Shown here: positions 1 through 6,611 of the stretch, in pieces
Layout: each line of letters opens with the position of its first letter
Position numbering within the stretch: the stretch's first letter is position 1
Assembly (NCBI GenBank): GCA_030631455.1
Contig: DAOVLC010000054.1
Span: 1 to 7,868 of the forward strand
Source: Candidatus Zixiibacteriota bacterium
GTDB lineage: Bacteria > Zixibacteria > MSB-5A5 > JAABVY01 > JAHJOQ01
Direction: 5' to 3'
Length of the DNA stretch: 7,868 nt
Program-made: the position numbers and the translations under genes
Notes under the pieces: model-generated
The model's input: only the letters and a program-made list of their open reading frames with translations
Told to the model about the DNA's origin: nothing
Databases searched by the model: none

Positions 1-663
1 CTTCAGAGTGTCGTTGCTCGGTTCGTAGATGATCGTCAGATCGTGGTTGCCTATCGGGATCGAATCAAAGGAGAAATAACCTCCCGGATCCACTGTTGTG
101 CTCTTGATAGTTGTACCGCCGGAGCCGTTCGGAATTACGAGGTGAACGGTTACGGAATCTTCGTAGTCGCTTCCGGGCGGAGTGCCGTCGAGATCGAAGA
201 TATTCCCGCTTGCGCTGTTGTACAAGAGATCGCTTGTCGATGCTGCTATACGCCTTACGATGTTTGAGCCTGAGCCTGTCGATGTAAGAGTAGCGCCAGC
301 CGTGTAGCCATATAAGGCACCCCATGCATCGTTCTTGTAGTCATCGGCAACCTGTGCGATTCGATTGCTGATGTAAGGGCCTTTCCAAGTTGAATATGAT
401 CCGGGATTGGTGTGAAGTGCATCGAGATTCGGCGGCAGCGCTCCGACATCGCCGACGTACCCAAAATCGGATCGGGTGCCGTTGTTTTCCAGCTGCGGGT
501 TGCCTGTTATCGCGAAGGAGATCGCATCCATCTCGTGTTTTGTTTCTTCAGTTCTTGCGGCGGAGAATAGACGTTGTCCCGGGCCTACTGCTACGGCAGC
601 CAGTATGCCTATGATAACTATCACCAGAATCATTTCGATCAGGGTGAAGCCGCTCTGTTTCAT
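1..663 (-). CDS. GspG-like pseudopilin with C-terminal beta domain (3' end outside window)
   Basis: This is the third gene of a leftward prepilin cluster. It is open to the window edge, giving 221 residues with no stop. The start ATG (661-663) is preceded by AGGA about 8 bases upstream and lies 11 bases after the stop of the neighbouring gene. The leader is MKQSG, cleaved after Gly5, followed by FTLIE with the conserved Glu at +5 and a hydrophobic helix to about residue 27. That is a canonical prepilin-peptidase substrate, expected in the inner membrane and then in a pseudopilus or pilus. The middle (residues 64-120) has the paralog signature: SDFGYVGD, PPNL, STWKGPYI and DAWGALYGY, resembling the GspG W-GPY ... 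DPWG-PY pattern. Residues 150-221 form a beta-rich stretch (DSVTVHLVIPNGSGG, FSFDSIPIG) similar to carboxypeptidase-regulatory-like (transthyretin-like) folds. The prepilin call is secure. The secretion or pilus system it serves is unknown. Confidence 0.88.
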   Translation of the reverse strand, partial: MKQSGFTLIEMILVIVIIGILAAVAVGPGQRLFSAARTEETKHEMDAISFAITGNPQLENNGTRSDFGYVGDVGALPPNLDALHTNPGSYSTWKGPYISNRIAQVADDYKNDAWGALYGYTAGATLTSTGSGSNIVRRIAASTSDLLYNSASGNIFDLDGTPPGSDYEDSVTVHLVIPNGSGGTTIKSTTVDPGGYFSFDSIPIGNHDLTIIYEPSNDTLK

Positions 664-674
664 TCTCAGTCCTG

Positions 675-1841
675 CTAATCGCATAGGTCTGCCGTAAAGG
701 TGAAGGTTGATCCATCTGAGAAAGTCACAGTGAATTCCGTATCCGTCATGTCCACCAAAGCACCACTCCCATTCGGGTTTGGCTTGAACTGTTCTATGGT
801 CACGATGAGTTGAGATCCGTTGGCAATTGTCTGGGTGCTTGAGAAGTTGGATTGCTCTCCCGAACCGGCGCTCGGGTTTGAGTTTCGAACCGTCGTCCCG
901 CTCCACGTCACGATCTTGTAGTACGCGGTCGGTGATGACCATGTAAGGGTAATAGAACTAACATCGATTGATGCTCCGGAGTTGTTCTCTATCCAGAACT
1001 TCAGCTTGGAACAGGTGCCGGTCCACAGGGTATCGGAATTGGAAACATATGTTATGCCGGGCGTTGAGCCCGATACTTCGAAGTAACTTCCTGCAAATGC
1101 ATACGTATGCGTGCTTCTGTGACGGGGAAGGATGGTCAGATAGCGATGCAGCGTATCGGATGCCGGCTGATAAACAAGATCGAGCGGATGTCTCCCCACA
1201 GGCAATGAGTCCAGGGTAAAACTGCCGGTAGTATCTGGCTGATAGGTTTTGATTGTTGTGCCGCCGGTACCGTCCGGGATGTTGATCACAATGTTAACCG
1301 AATCTGCGTAGTCCGACCCGGGCTGACGGCTGTCAGCGTCGGTAACCGTTCCACTGAACCTGTTCAGCAAGTAGTCGCTGCTGGCGTGTGCGATTGTGTT
1401 CGTAATCGTTGATCCACCACCGGGGGAAGTGATCGTTGTGCCGCCACTGTATGCATACGGTGCACCCCACTCATCAGTTTTGAATCCTGTGCTGTCCTGC
1501 GTGTATCCTGACGGAATGTACGGACCATCCCAGGTAGAATAACCTCCCGGATTCTCATAGAGTGCCTGAAGATTAGGTGGGAATGCTCCCAAATCGCCGA
1601 CATAACCGAAGTCGCTGCGCACGCTATTCTGCGTCAGACTTGGGTCACCCACAATCGCCTTAGCCAGCGCTTCCATCTCACGCTCGGTTCTGGCGCGCCG
1701 AACATCCTCCACTGACGGCATCATGTAGTTCACGGCCACCGAGGCCATTACGCCGAGTGCGATGATGACAATCAGCAGCTCGATCAGGCTGAAGCCGGAG
1801 ACGCCTCTTGGAAAACAGATGTTTCTACCAGATGTCGCCAT
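675..1841 (-). CDS. Large GspG-like pseudopilin with two C-terminal extensions
   Basis: This 388-residue prepilin-like protein is far longer than typical GspG (about 140-150 residues, family knowledge). The leader is 16 residues, cleaved after Gly16 before FSLIE (Glu21 at +5), with a hydrophobic helix at about 17-40. The GspG-like core (residues 75-131) has SDFGYVGD, PPNL, YSTWDGPYI and DEWGAPYAY. Residues 160-250 form a beta-rich domain (DSVNIVINIPDG, FTLDSLPVGRHPLDLVY) like carboxypeptidase-regulatory folds. Residues 252-388 are an additional Ser/Thr/Gly-rich beta domain unique to this copy, with Cys277 and Cys387 as a possible disulfide. The start overlaps the upstream prepilin gene by 17 bases, which suggests translational coupling. 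The Shine-Dalgarno is weak (a GAG about 10 bases upstream). The length suggests a minor or tip subunit or an adhesive pseudopilin, but this is inference. Confidence 0.88.
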   Translation of the reverse strand: MATSGRNICFPRGVSGFSLIELLIVIIALGVMASVAVNYMMPSVEDVRRARTEREMEALAKAIVGDPSLTQNSVRSDFGYVGDLGAFPPNLQALYENPGGYSTWDGPYIPSGYTQDSTGFKTDEWGAPYAYSGGTTITSPGGGSTITNTIAHASSDYLLNRFSGTVTDADSRQPGSDYADSVNIVINIPDGTGGTTIKTYQPDTTGSFTLDSLPVGRHPLDLVYQPASDTLHRYLTILPRHRSTHTYAFAGSYFEVSGSTPGITYVSNSDTLWTGTCSKLKFWIENNSGASIDVSSITLTWSSPTAYYKIVTWSGTTVRNSNPSAGSGEQSNFSSTQTIANGSQLIVTIEQFKPNPNGSGALVDMTDTEFTVTFSDGSTFTFTADLCD

Positions 1842-2565
1842 GATGCTGGATCTCGCAATAGAAATTGCTGCCGGGGTGAATATTCACGCGCCTCGTTAGA
1901 GTGTCATTTGTAGTCAGGAAAACAGTCCGCAAAGTGTGAATCCCGATCGGAATCGAGTCGAGACTCACAAATCCACCGGCGTCTGGAAAACGGCTGACAG
2001 TAGCGTAGGAGCCTGAGCCGTCAGGATAGGTTAACAGAAGCTTGACGGAGTCGCGGTATATGCTTCCCGGAGGTGTGTTACTCAGATCGACAATAGCGAA
2101 AGATAGATTGTTGTACAAGAGATCATCGGTCGATTTCGCAAATTCGCGAGTGACTGTGCCGCCGTTGCCGGATGACGAGACCGTGTTGCCGCCCGAATAT
2201 GCGTAGGCCTTGCCCCAGGCATCCTTGTCATACTCGCTGCTGCTGCCGTCAGTGGAGAAATCGTCGCTAATATACGGGCCGTCCCATGTCGAATAGCCGC
2301 CCGGATTGGTCACAAGCGCGGCGAGATTCGGAGGTGTCGCGCCAATATCACCGATATAACCGTAGTCTGTTCTGACACCACCGGAAACGAGCGACGGATC
2401 ACCGGCGATAGCAATAGCTAATCTGTCCATTTCGATCCGTGTTTCCTGAAACCGAGTGTAATCGATTGTCGGACCGAGATACGTCGCCGCCACTGCCGCG
2501 AGTATGCCAAGAATGACGATTACGACCACGACCTCGATAAGTGCATAGCCGGACTGGTCTTTCAT
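1825..2565 (-). CDS. GspG-like pseudopilin with C-terminal beta domain, first gene of cluster
   Basis: This 246-residue prepilin-like protein is the first gene of the leftward cluster. The leader is MKDQSG, cleaved after Gly6. Tyr occupies the +1 position usually held by Phe (YALIE), and Glu11 is at +5. The hydrophobic helix spans about 7-29. The core (residues 64-123) has RTDYGYIGD, PPNL, YSTWDGPYI and DAWGKAYAYSGG, shared with the two downstream paralogs and resembling the GspG C-terminal signature. Residues 155-235 are beta-rich (RDSVKLLLTYPDG, VSLDSIPIGIHTL), again like a carboxypeptidase-regulatory or transthyretin-like fold. The start ATG (2563-2565) has an AGGG about 8 bases upstream. 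The gene is divergent from the cyclophilin gene across about 214 bases. GspG homology is by motif only. A pilus-type role is equally possible. Confidence 0.88.
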   Translation of the reverse strand: MKDQSGYALIEVVVVIVILGILAAVAATYLGPTIDYTRFQETRIEMDRLAIAIAGDPSLVSGGVRTDYGYIGDIGATPPNLAALVTNPGGYSTWDGPYISDDFSTDGSSSEYDKDAWGKAYAYSGGNTVSSSGNGGTVTREFAKSTDDLLYNNLSFAIVDLSNTPPGSIYRDSVKLLLTYPDGSGSYATVSRFPDAGGFVSLDSIPIGIHTLRTVFLTTNDTLTRRVNIHPGSNFYCEIQHHGDIW

Positions 2566-2596
2566 TCAATACCCTGTTTTGCTTACCGGAACCCTG

Positions 2597-2609
2597 ATTA
2601 CATTGTAAT
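2597..2609. repeat. 13-base inverted repeat upstream of prepilin cluster
   Basis: ATTAC-ATT-GTAAT is a perfect 5-base inverted repeat with a 3-base centre, about 32 bases upstream of the first prepilin start. On the minus strand it contains TACAAT (2607-2602), a 5/6 match to a -10 element, though no good -35 lies 16-18 bases further upstream. It could be an operator overlapping the leftward promoter, or chance in AT-rich spacer DNA. Confidence 0.3.
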
Positions 2610-2729
2610 ATCGGCAGACGAGGCCGTTAGCCTTAATTGTCGGATGTGGCTCTGATGGGTTAATTTGTTGAGTTTGAAGAGGATACGAATACCGATAACA
2701 AGTGAGCTTGGTGTCCCGGTAGATTTGAA

Positions 2730-2758
2730 TTGACACTCCGTGTACGGGTACCTACATT
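2730..2758 (+). promoter_or_regulatory. Sigma70-type promoter for cyclophilin-dxr-rseP run
   Basis: A perfect -35 TTGACA (2730-2735) is separated by exactly 17 bases from TACATT (2753-2758), a 4/6 match to TATAAT. Transcription would begin near 2765, leaving a leader of about 15 bases. That supports translation of the downstream gene from GTG at 2780 rather than from the TTG at 2762. Confidence 0.65.
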
Positions 2759-2766
2759 AACTTGAA

Positions 2767-2772
2767 GAGAGG
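2767..2772 (+). promoter_or_regulatory. Ribosome binding site that sets the cyclophilin start
   Basis: GAGAGG lies 7 bases before GTG at 2780, an ideal Shine-Dalgarno distance. It lies inside the extra codons that a TTG start at 2762 would add. This, together with the predicted transcription start near 2765, selects the GTG. Confidence 0.65.
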
Positions 2773-2779
2773 TTTTGAC

Positions 2780-3388
2780 GTGAGAAGAATCGTTTTTCTG
2801 CTATGTTCTGTGCTGATCGTGTCAACGGTGCTCGCTGGAGAGAAGAAAGACTCTGTCAAGATCGATCCGGCTGTCTATGCCGATTCCCAGATCGTGCTTG
2901 AGACATCTCTTGGCGATATAGTATTCGATCTCTACCCGGATGTCGCGCCGAGGCAAGTGACAAGCTTCACCAAGTTGGTCAACATGGGCTTCTACGACTC
3001 GTTGACATTCCACCGAGCTATTCCCGGTACGCTCATCCAGGGGGGCAGCCCGGATGGTAGTCCGACTGGGCAGGGGCCATGGACAGTCCCGGCCGAATTC
3101 TCGGATCTGAAACACGATGACGGTACTCTTGCGATGGCCCGGCCCGCAGACATAAACGGGGCAACTTGCCAGTTCTACATTTCCCTCCGCAATATGCCGT
3201 TCCTTGACGGCAAGTATACGATTTTCGGGCATACGGCGGATTCCTTGTCGCTTGCAGTTATCCACAGAATCAGCAAAGTCGAGACAACAGGAAAGCAGCC
3301 GTTTCCAAAGATATCGGATCTTCCTCTCGAAACTGTCTTTATCACAGGAGCGTATATAAGAGCGAGACCGGAATCGAAAAAACCATAG
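2780..3388 (+). CDS. Exported cyclophilin-type peptidyl-prolyl cis-trans isomerase
   Basis: This 202-residue protein catalyses cis-trans isomerisation of X-Pro bonds and is probably a periplasmic folding helper. With the GTG start the N-terminus is a clean signal peptide (MRRIVFLLCSVLIVSTVLA, cleavage likely after Ala19), with no lipobox cysteine at the cleavage site. The cyclophilin domain spans about residues 37-193. Visible signatures are FHRAIPG (77-83; catalytic Arg79), IQGG (86-89), NGATCQFYIS (126-135; Gln131) and FLDGKYTIFG (141-150). The cyclosporin-binding Trp of human CypA is Phe141 here, and its active-site His after DGK is Tyr146, as in many bacterial forms. It begins a rightward run, with dxr 33 bases downstream. 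The short loops and signal peptide fit a PpiA-like enzyme, but the exact subfamily is not certain. Confidence 0.92.
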   Translation: MRRIVFLLCSVLIVSTVLAGEKKDSVKIDPAVYADSQIVLETSLGDIVFDLYPDVAPRQVTSFTKLVNMGFYDSLTFHRAIPGTLIQGGSPDGSPTGQGPWTVPAEFSDLKHDDGTLAMARPADINGATCQFYISLRNMPFLDGKYTIFGHTADSLSLAVIHRISKVETTGKQPFPKISDLPLETVFITGAYIRARPESKKP

Positions 3389-3421
3389 GGGAAATACAAT
3401 CCAATCCTGTTTCGTTGAATC

Positions 3422-4591
3422 ATGGCTAATAGACCAAAACGCATAGTCATCCTTGGCTCAACCGGATCGATCGGGGTGCAGACGCTTGATGTAATCGAAT
3501 CGCATCCCGACTCGTTCGAGATCGTCGCTCTGGCTGCGAACAAAGACTGGGAACTGCTCGCCAGCCAGGCCGACAAGTTCAGACCAGCGCTGGCTGCGCT
3601 CGCCAATCAAAGCGAGATGGAAAACTTCAAGAATGCCGTTACTGTCCCCGAGGTTGAGCTGGTTTCCGGCCAGAGTGCAGTCTCCGACCTTGCGTCATTG
3701 CCTGATATCGATCTCGTAGTAAATGCCGTTGTTGGTTTTGCCGGCTTAGGCGCGACCCTTGCGGCTGTGAAGACTGGCAATCGCCTTGCGTTAGCGAACA
3801 AAGAGTCTCTGGTCGCAGGTGGAGAGCTTGTCACAAAAGCTGCCGCCGAAACTAAGACTGAGATCATTCCTGTCGATTCGGAACATTCGGCGATATTTCA
3901 GTGTCTCAAAGCAGGGAGGCGGAGCGAAATCAAGAGGTTGATTCTGACGGCATCAGGAGGACCGTTCCTGGACAAACCGCTTGATGAGTTCGATGCGATT
4001 ACTCCTCAGGAGGCTCTTAAGCACCCGAACTGGGATATGGGTAGAAAGGTCACCATTGACTCAGCCACAATGATAAACAAAGCGCTCGAAATAATCGAAG
4101 CTCATTGGCTTTTTGGGGTCAACCCTGATAGAATAGATGTCATGATACATCCACAGTCGATAGTGCATTCTATGGTGGAGTTCTTTGACTCGTCTGTGAT
4201 AGCCCAGATGTCACGGCCCGACATGAGGTTGCCGATTCGGTATGCACTGTTTTATCCTGATAGAGAGCCCGGAACAGACGGCAGGATCGACTTCAGCCAA
4301 TTGCCTGGTCTGACTTTCCTCGAGCCTGACAGGGAGCGATTCCCAGCGCTTGAGATTGCGTACCGAGCGCTTGGCATGGGTGGTACCGCTGGCACTATCC
4401 TTAACGCCGCTAACGAGATGGCCGTGGATGCATTTCTGGAAGGGCGGATCGGATTCGGGATGATTACAGAAATCGTCCAGCAATCTCTTGAACATATTGA
4501 AGTAAAACAACATCCCGACATTGACGATATCGTAAGGAGTGACCGGCAGGCGAGAGAGTACGCCGCCGATCTTGTAGGCACTCCGAACTGA
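3422..4591 (+). CDS. dxr: 1-deoxy-D-xylulose 5-phosphate reductoisomerase
   Basis: This cytoplasmic NADPH-dependent enzyme converts 1-deoxy-D-xylulose 5-phosphate to 2-C-methyl-D-erythritol 4-phosphate, the first committed step of MEP isoprenoid synthesis and the target of fosmidomycin. Its 389 residues are the normal family length. The NADPH-binding loop GSTGSIG is at 12-18 and ALANKESLVAGG at 123-134. The metal ligands are Asp152 and Glu154 (PVDSEHSAIFQ) and Glu223 (INKALE), with substrate-binding Lys220. The flexible active-site lid contains HPNWDMG (201-207; His201, Trp204). The C-terminal helical domain includes NAANEMAVDAFL (328-339). All key residues are present. The ATG at 3422 has no recognisable Shine-Dalgarno in the 20 bases before it, so translation may depend on coupling to the upstream cyclophilin gene. 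rseP follows 7 bases after the stop, a widespread bacterial pairing. Confidence 0.98.
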   Translation: MANRPKRIVILGSTGSIGVQTLDVIESHPDSFEIVALAANKDWELLASQADKFRPALAALANQSEMENFKNAVTVPEVELVSGQSAVSDLASLPDIDLVVNAVVGFAGLGATLAAVKTGNRLALANKESLVAGGELVTKAAAETKTEIIPVDSEHSAIFQCLKAGRRSEIKRLILTASGGPFLDKPLDEFDAITPQEALKHPNWDMGRKVTIDSATMINKALEIIEAHWLFGVNPDRIDVMIHPQSIVHSMVEFFDSSVIAQMSRPDMRLPIRYALFYPDREPGTDGRIDFSQLPGLTFLEPDRERFPALEIAYRALGMGGTAGTILNAANEMAVDAFLEGRIGFGMITEIVQQSLEHIEVKQHPDIDDIVRSDRQAREYAADLVGTPN

Positions 4592-4598
4592 GGGAATT

Positions 4599-5663
4599 AT
4601 GACGACAATACTGTCAACAATCTTCGTTCTTGGAATCTTGATCTTCGTCCACGAACTCGGTCATTTCCTCGTTGCCAAATGGGTTGGCATCCGGGTGGAC
4701 AAATTCTCGCTCGGTTTCCCGCCGAAACTGATAAGCTTCAAAAGAGGCGACACGGAGTACTGCCTATCTGTCATACCGCTCGGTGGCTATGTGAAGATGG
4801 CTGGTGAGAATCCGGATGAGTCTGAGGTTACCGGAGCGCCATATGAGTTTATGTCGAAGACACCGGCTCAACGAAGCGCGGTGATAATAGCCGGGCCGCT
4901 AATGAACTATGTTACCGCAATCTTGATCTACTCCATAATCTTCATGGTCCACGGCTATCCGACATTCGACGCAGATAGAATGGTAATCGGGGGTGTGGTG
5001 GAGGATTCGCCGGCAGAGGACGCTGGGTTGGCAACTGATGACGTCATACTGTCTGTTGACGGAAACACGGTCACTGATTTCGGGGCCATGGCCGAGATCG
5101 TCTCATCCAAGCCCGATGAAGAGATCACACTCGTCTACCAGCGGGGTTCTAAGATCGATACTGCGAGCCTGGTCACTGCGGTCGACACGGCTATGAACAT
5201 GCAAGGGAAGAAGGTTGAGGTCGGCAAGATCGGAGTGTATCACAAGGTGTGGTATGTGAAGCTTGGTTTCTTCGAGTCGTTCAAACTCGGAGTGGCGAGC
5301 ACCTGGGACATCAGTGTGATGCTGGTGGATGTGCTCTGGAAGCTGGTCACGGTGCAGATTTCCCCGAAGGCAATCGGCGGACCATTGTTTATTGCTCAAT
5401 TTTCAGGAGAGATGGCACGTGCAGGGATGGTTGCACTTTTCGGATTCATCGCCATGCTATCCGTGAATCTCGCGATAGTGAATATCCTTCCTATTCCAGT
5501 GCTTGATGGTGGGCACATGCTGTTTCTCGGTGTTGAGGTAGCAAGGCGTAAACCGCTTACGTTAAAGCAGAGAGCGGCGGTGCAGCAGGTCGGACTGGCG
5601 TTCCTGCTCATGATAATCGTTTTGGTCACCTATAACGACATCGCGCGCATATTCATTCGCTGA
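4599..5663 (+). CDS. rseP: RseP-family site-2 intramembrane zinc metalloprotease
   Basis: This 354-residue inner-membrane protease cleaves substrates within the bilayer. In E. coli RseP it acts on the anti-sigma factor RseA and on signal-peptide remnants. The zinc motif HELGH is at 18-22 in the first membrane segment. The second motif NILPIPVLDGGH is at 295-306, with Asp303 as third ligand. A conserved AGPLMN lies at 98-103. A single PDZ domain covers about 125-195 (GGVVEDSPAEDAGL near its start). About four membrane segments are visible: roughly 3-25, 94-118, 275-300 and 330-352. The protein is shorter than E. coli RseP (450 residues, two PDZ domains) and matches the common single-PDZ form. 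The Shine-Dalgarno GAGGGA (4590-4595) overlaps the dxr stop, implying co-translation. The local substrate is unknown, and no sigma or anti-sigma gene is in view. Confidence 0.96.
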   Translation: MTTILSTIFVLGILIFVHELGHFLVAKWVGIRVDKFSLGFPPKLISFKRGDTEYCLSVIPLGGYVKMAGENPDESEVTGAPYEFMSKTPAQRSAVIIAGPLMNYVTAILIYSIIFMVHGYPTFDADRMVIGGVVEDSPAEDAGLATDDVILSVDGNTVTDFGAMAEIVSSKPDEEITLVYQRGSKIDTASLVTAVDTAMNMQGKKVEVGKIGVYHKVWYVKLGFFESFKLGVASTWDISVMLVDVLWKLVTVQISPKAIGGPLFIAQFSGEMARAGMVALFGFIAMLSVNLAIVNILPIPVLDGGHMLFLGVEVARRKPLTLKQRAAVQQVGLAFLLMIIVLVTYNDIARIFIR

Positions 5664-5729
5664 TCCGGAAAAGATCTGTCGGCCGAAAACTCGATTGCCA
5701 GTAGTAGTGAATTGTATTAACTTCCAGAC

Positions 5730-6473
5730 ATGGCAAAGAAGAAAGTCTCGAAAATAAGACCTCGTCCCCCACAGAAGCCGAAATCAGAGGGGCTCGCGCT
5801 CAGCGAGATATACTCGTACGCCAAATCGCTCGCCATAGCGCTGGTGATGGCTCTTATCCTGAAGCATTTCGTCATCGAGGCATACAGAATTCCGACCGGA
5901 TCGATGGAGGAGACCATTCTGATCGGTGACTTCCTTATTGCCAACAAGTTCATCTACGGCATTAGAATACCGTTTACTGACCTGCGAATCCCTCTTATCA
6001 GAGATCCGAAACAGGGGGATGTTGTGATCTTCAAGTTTCCGGTCGATCCGAGCCAGAATTATGTCAAACGCTGCGTAGCAGGGCCGGGGCAGACGGTGGA
6101 ACTTAGAGACAAGGAAGTGTATGTCGACGGAGTGCTGTACGAGGATGACTCGTTCACTAAGTACTCCTCAGAACCGGCAGCGTCGCACGGCGATGTGAGA
6201 TTCAAATATGGACCGTTCACGGTCCCGTCCGATCACTTCTTCATGATGGGTGATAACCGGGATCATTCCTATGACTCCCGTTTCTGGGGGACGGTGCCCC
6301 GTGAGAATGTCCTTGGAAAGGCTCTGTTCCTCCATTGGTCCTGGGGCGAGGACAAGAACGCCCCGAATATGAGTTGGACAAGTCCAGCGAGCATTGTTCA
6401 GGGTGTCATTTACAATTTCCTCCATTTCTACAAGCGGGTCAGATGGGAGCGACTCGGCCAATCGGTGACTTAG
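5730..6473 (+). CDS. lepB: Type I signal peptidase, copy 1
   Basis: This 247-residue membrane-bound serine protease removes signal peptides from exported proteins. Its N-terminal cytoplasmic tail is unusually basic and proline-rich (lysines at 3-5, then RPRPPQKPK at 10-18). One membrane segment follows at about 30-49, then the extracytoplasmic catalytic domain. The nucleophile is Ser58 in IPTGSMEETI and the general base is Lys113 in YVKRCVAGPG. The family box GDNRDHSYDSRFWG is at 174-187. The protein is complete with no missing catalytic residue. It lies 66 bases after rseP with no terminator between them, so read-through is plausible. The ATG at 5730 has only a poor Shine-Dalgarno (CCAGAC upstream). 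A close paralog lies 138 bases downstream. Confidence 0.96.
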   Translation: MAKKKVSKIRPRPPQKPKSEGLALSEIYSYAKSLAIALVMALILKHFVIEAYRIPTGSMEETILIGDFLIANKFIYGIRIPFTDLRIPLIRDPKQGDVVIFKFPVDPSQNYVKRCVAGPGQTVELRDKEVYVDGVLYEDDSFTKYSSEPAASHGDVRFKYGPFTVPSDHFFMMGDNRDHSYDSRFWGTVPRENVLGKALFLHWSWGEDKNAPNMSWTSPASIVQGVIYNFLHFYKRVRWERLGQSVT

Positions 6474-6493
6474 ACTGCAAGCGCCGCTATAAT
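6465..6493 (+). promoter_or_regulatory. Sigma70-type promoter for second signal peptidase
   Basis: GTGACT (6465-6470, four of six TTGACA bases) is followed after 17 bases by a perfect TATAAT (6488-6493). The -35 lies in the last codons of lepB copy 1 and the spacer covers its stop. Transcription would start near 6500, leaving a leader of about 110 bases before lepB copy 2. This would let the second copy be regulated separately. Confidence 0.5.
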
Positions 6494-6562
6494 TCACCGG
6501 AGATGAAACAATCGCCTGCCAAGTCAGTATCAGAAGATAGATGGTGAGACATGAGCTTGAGA

Positions 6563-6578
6563 CAACAGTTCACTGTTG
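6563..6578. repeat. 16-base inverted repeat in leader of second signal peptidase
   Basis: CAACAGT-TC-ACTGTTG is a perfect 7-base inverted repeat around a 2-base centre, 33 bases before the lepB copy 2 start and downstream of its predicted promoter. No T-run follows, so it is not an intrinsic terminator. The tight spacing suits a dimeric repressor operator better than an RNA hairpin. The binding protein is unknown. Confidence 0.45.
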
Positions 6579-6611
6579 CGGTATTGAGAACGTGACAGGG
6601 AAGGACATAGG

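Noticed and set aside
65..325. 86-codon minus-strand frame and a 74-codon plus-strand frame near the left edge
   Set aside because: Both are shadows of the partial prepilin gene (1-663), which has a clear leader, helix and paralog signature.
2822..3265. 147-codon open frame on the minus strand
   Set aside because: It lies antisense inside the cyclophilin gene, whose motifs are clear. The translated product shows no recognisable domain.
3175..3606. 143-codon open frame on the minus strand
   Set aside because: It is antisense to the end of the cyclophilin and the start of dxr, both well supported by family motifs.
5695..5720. TTGCCA ... TATTAA as a promoter for lepB copy 1
   Set aside because: The spacer is only 14 bases, too short for a sigma70 promoter, and no better -35 is seen at 16-18 bases.
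6563..6578. Dyad before lepB copy 2 as a terminator
   Set aside because: The loop is only 2 bases and no T-run follows. Operator is the better reading.
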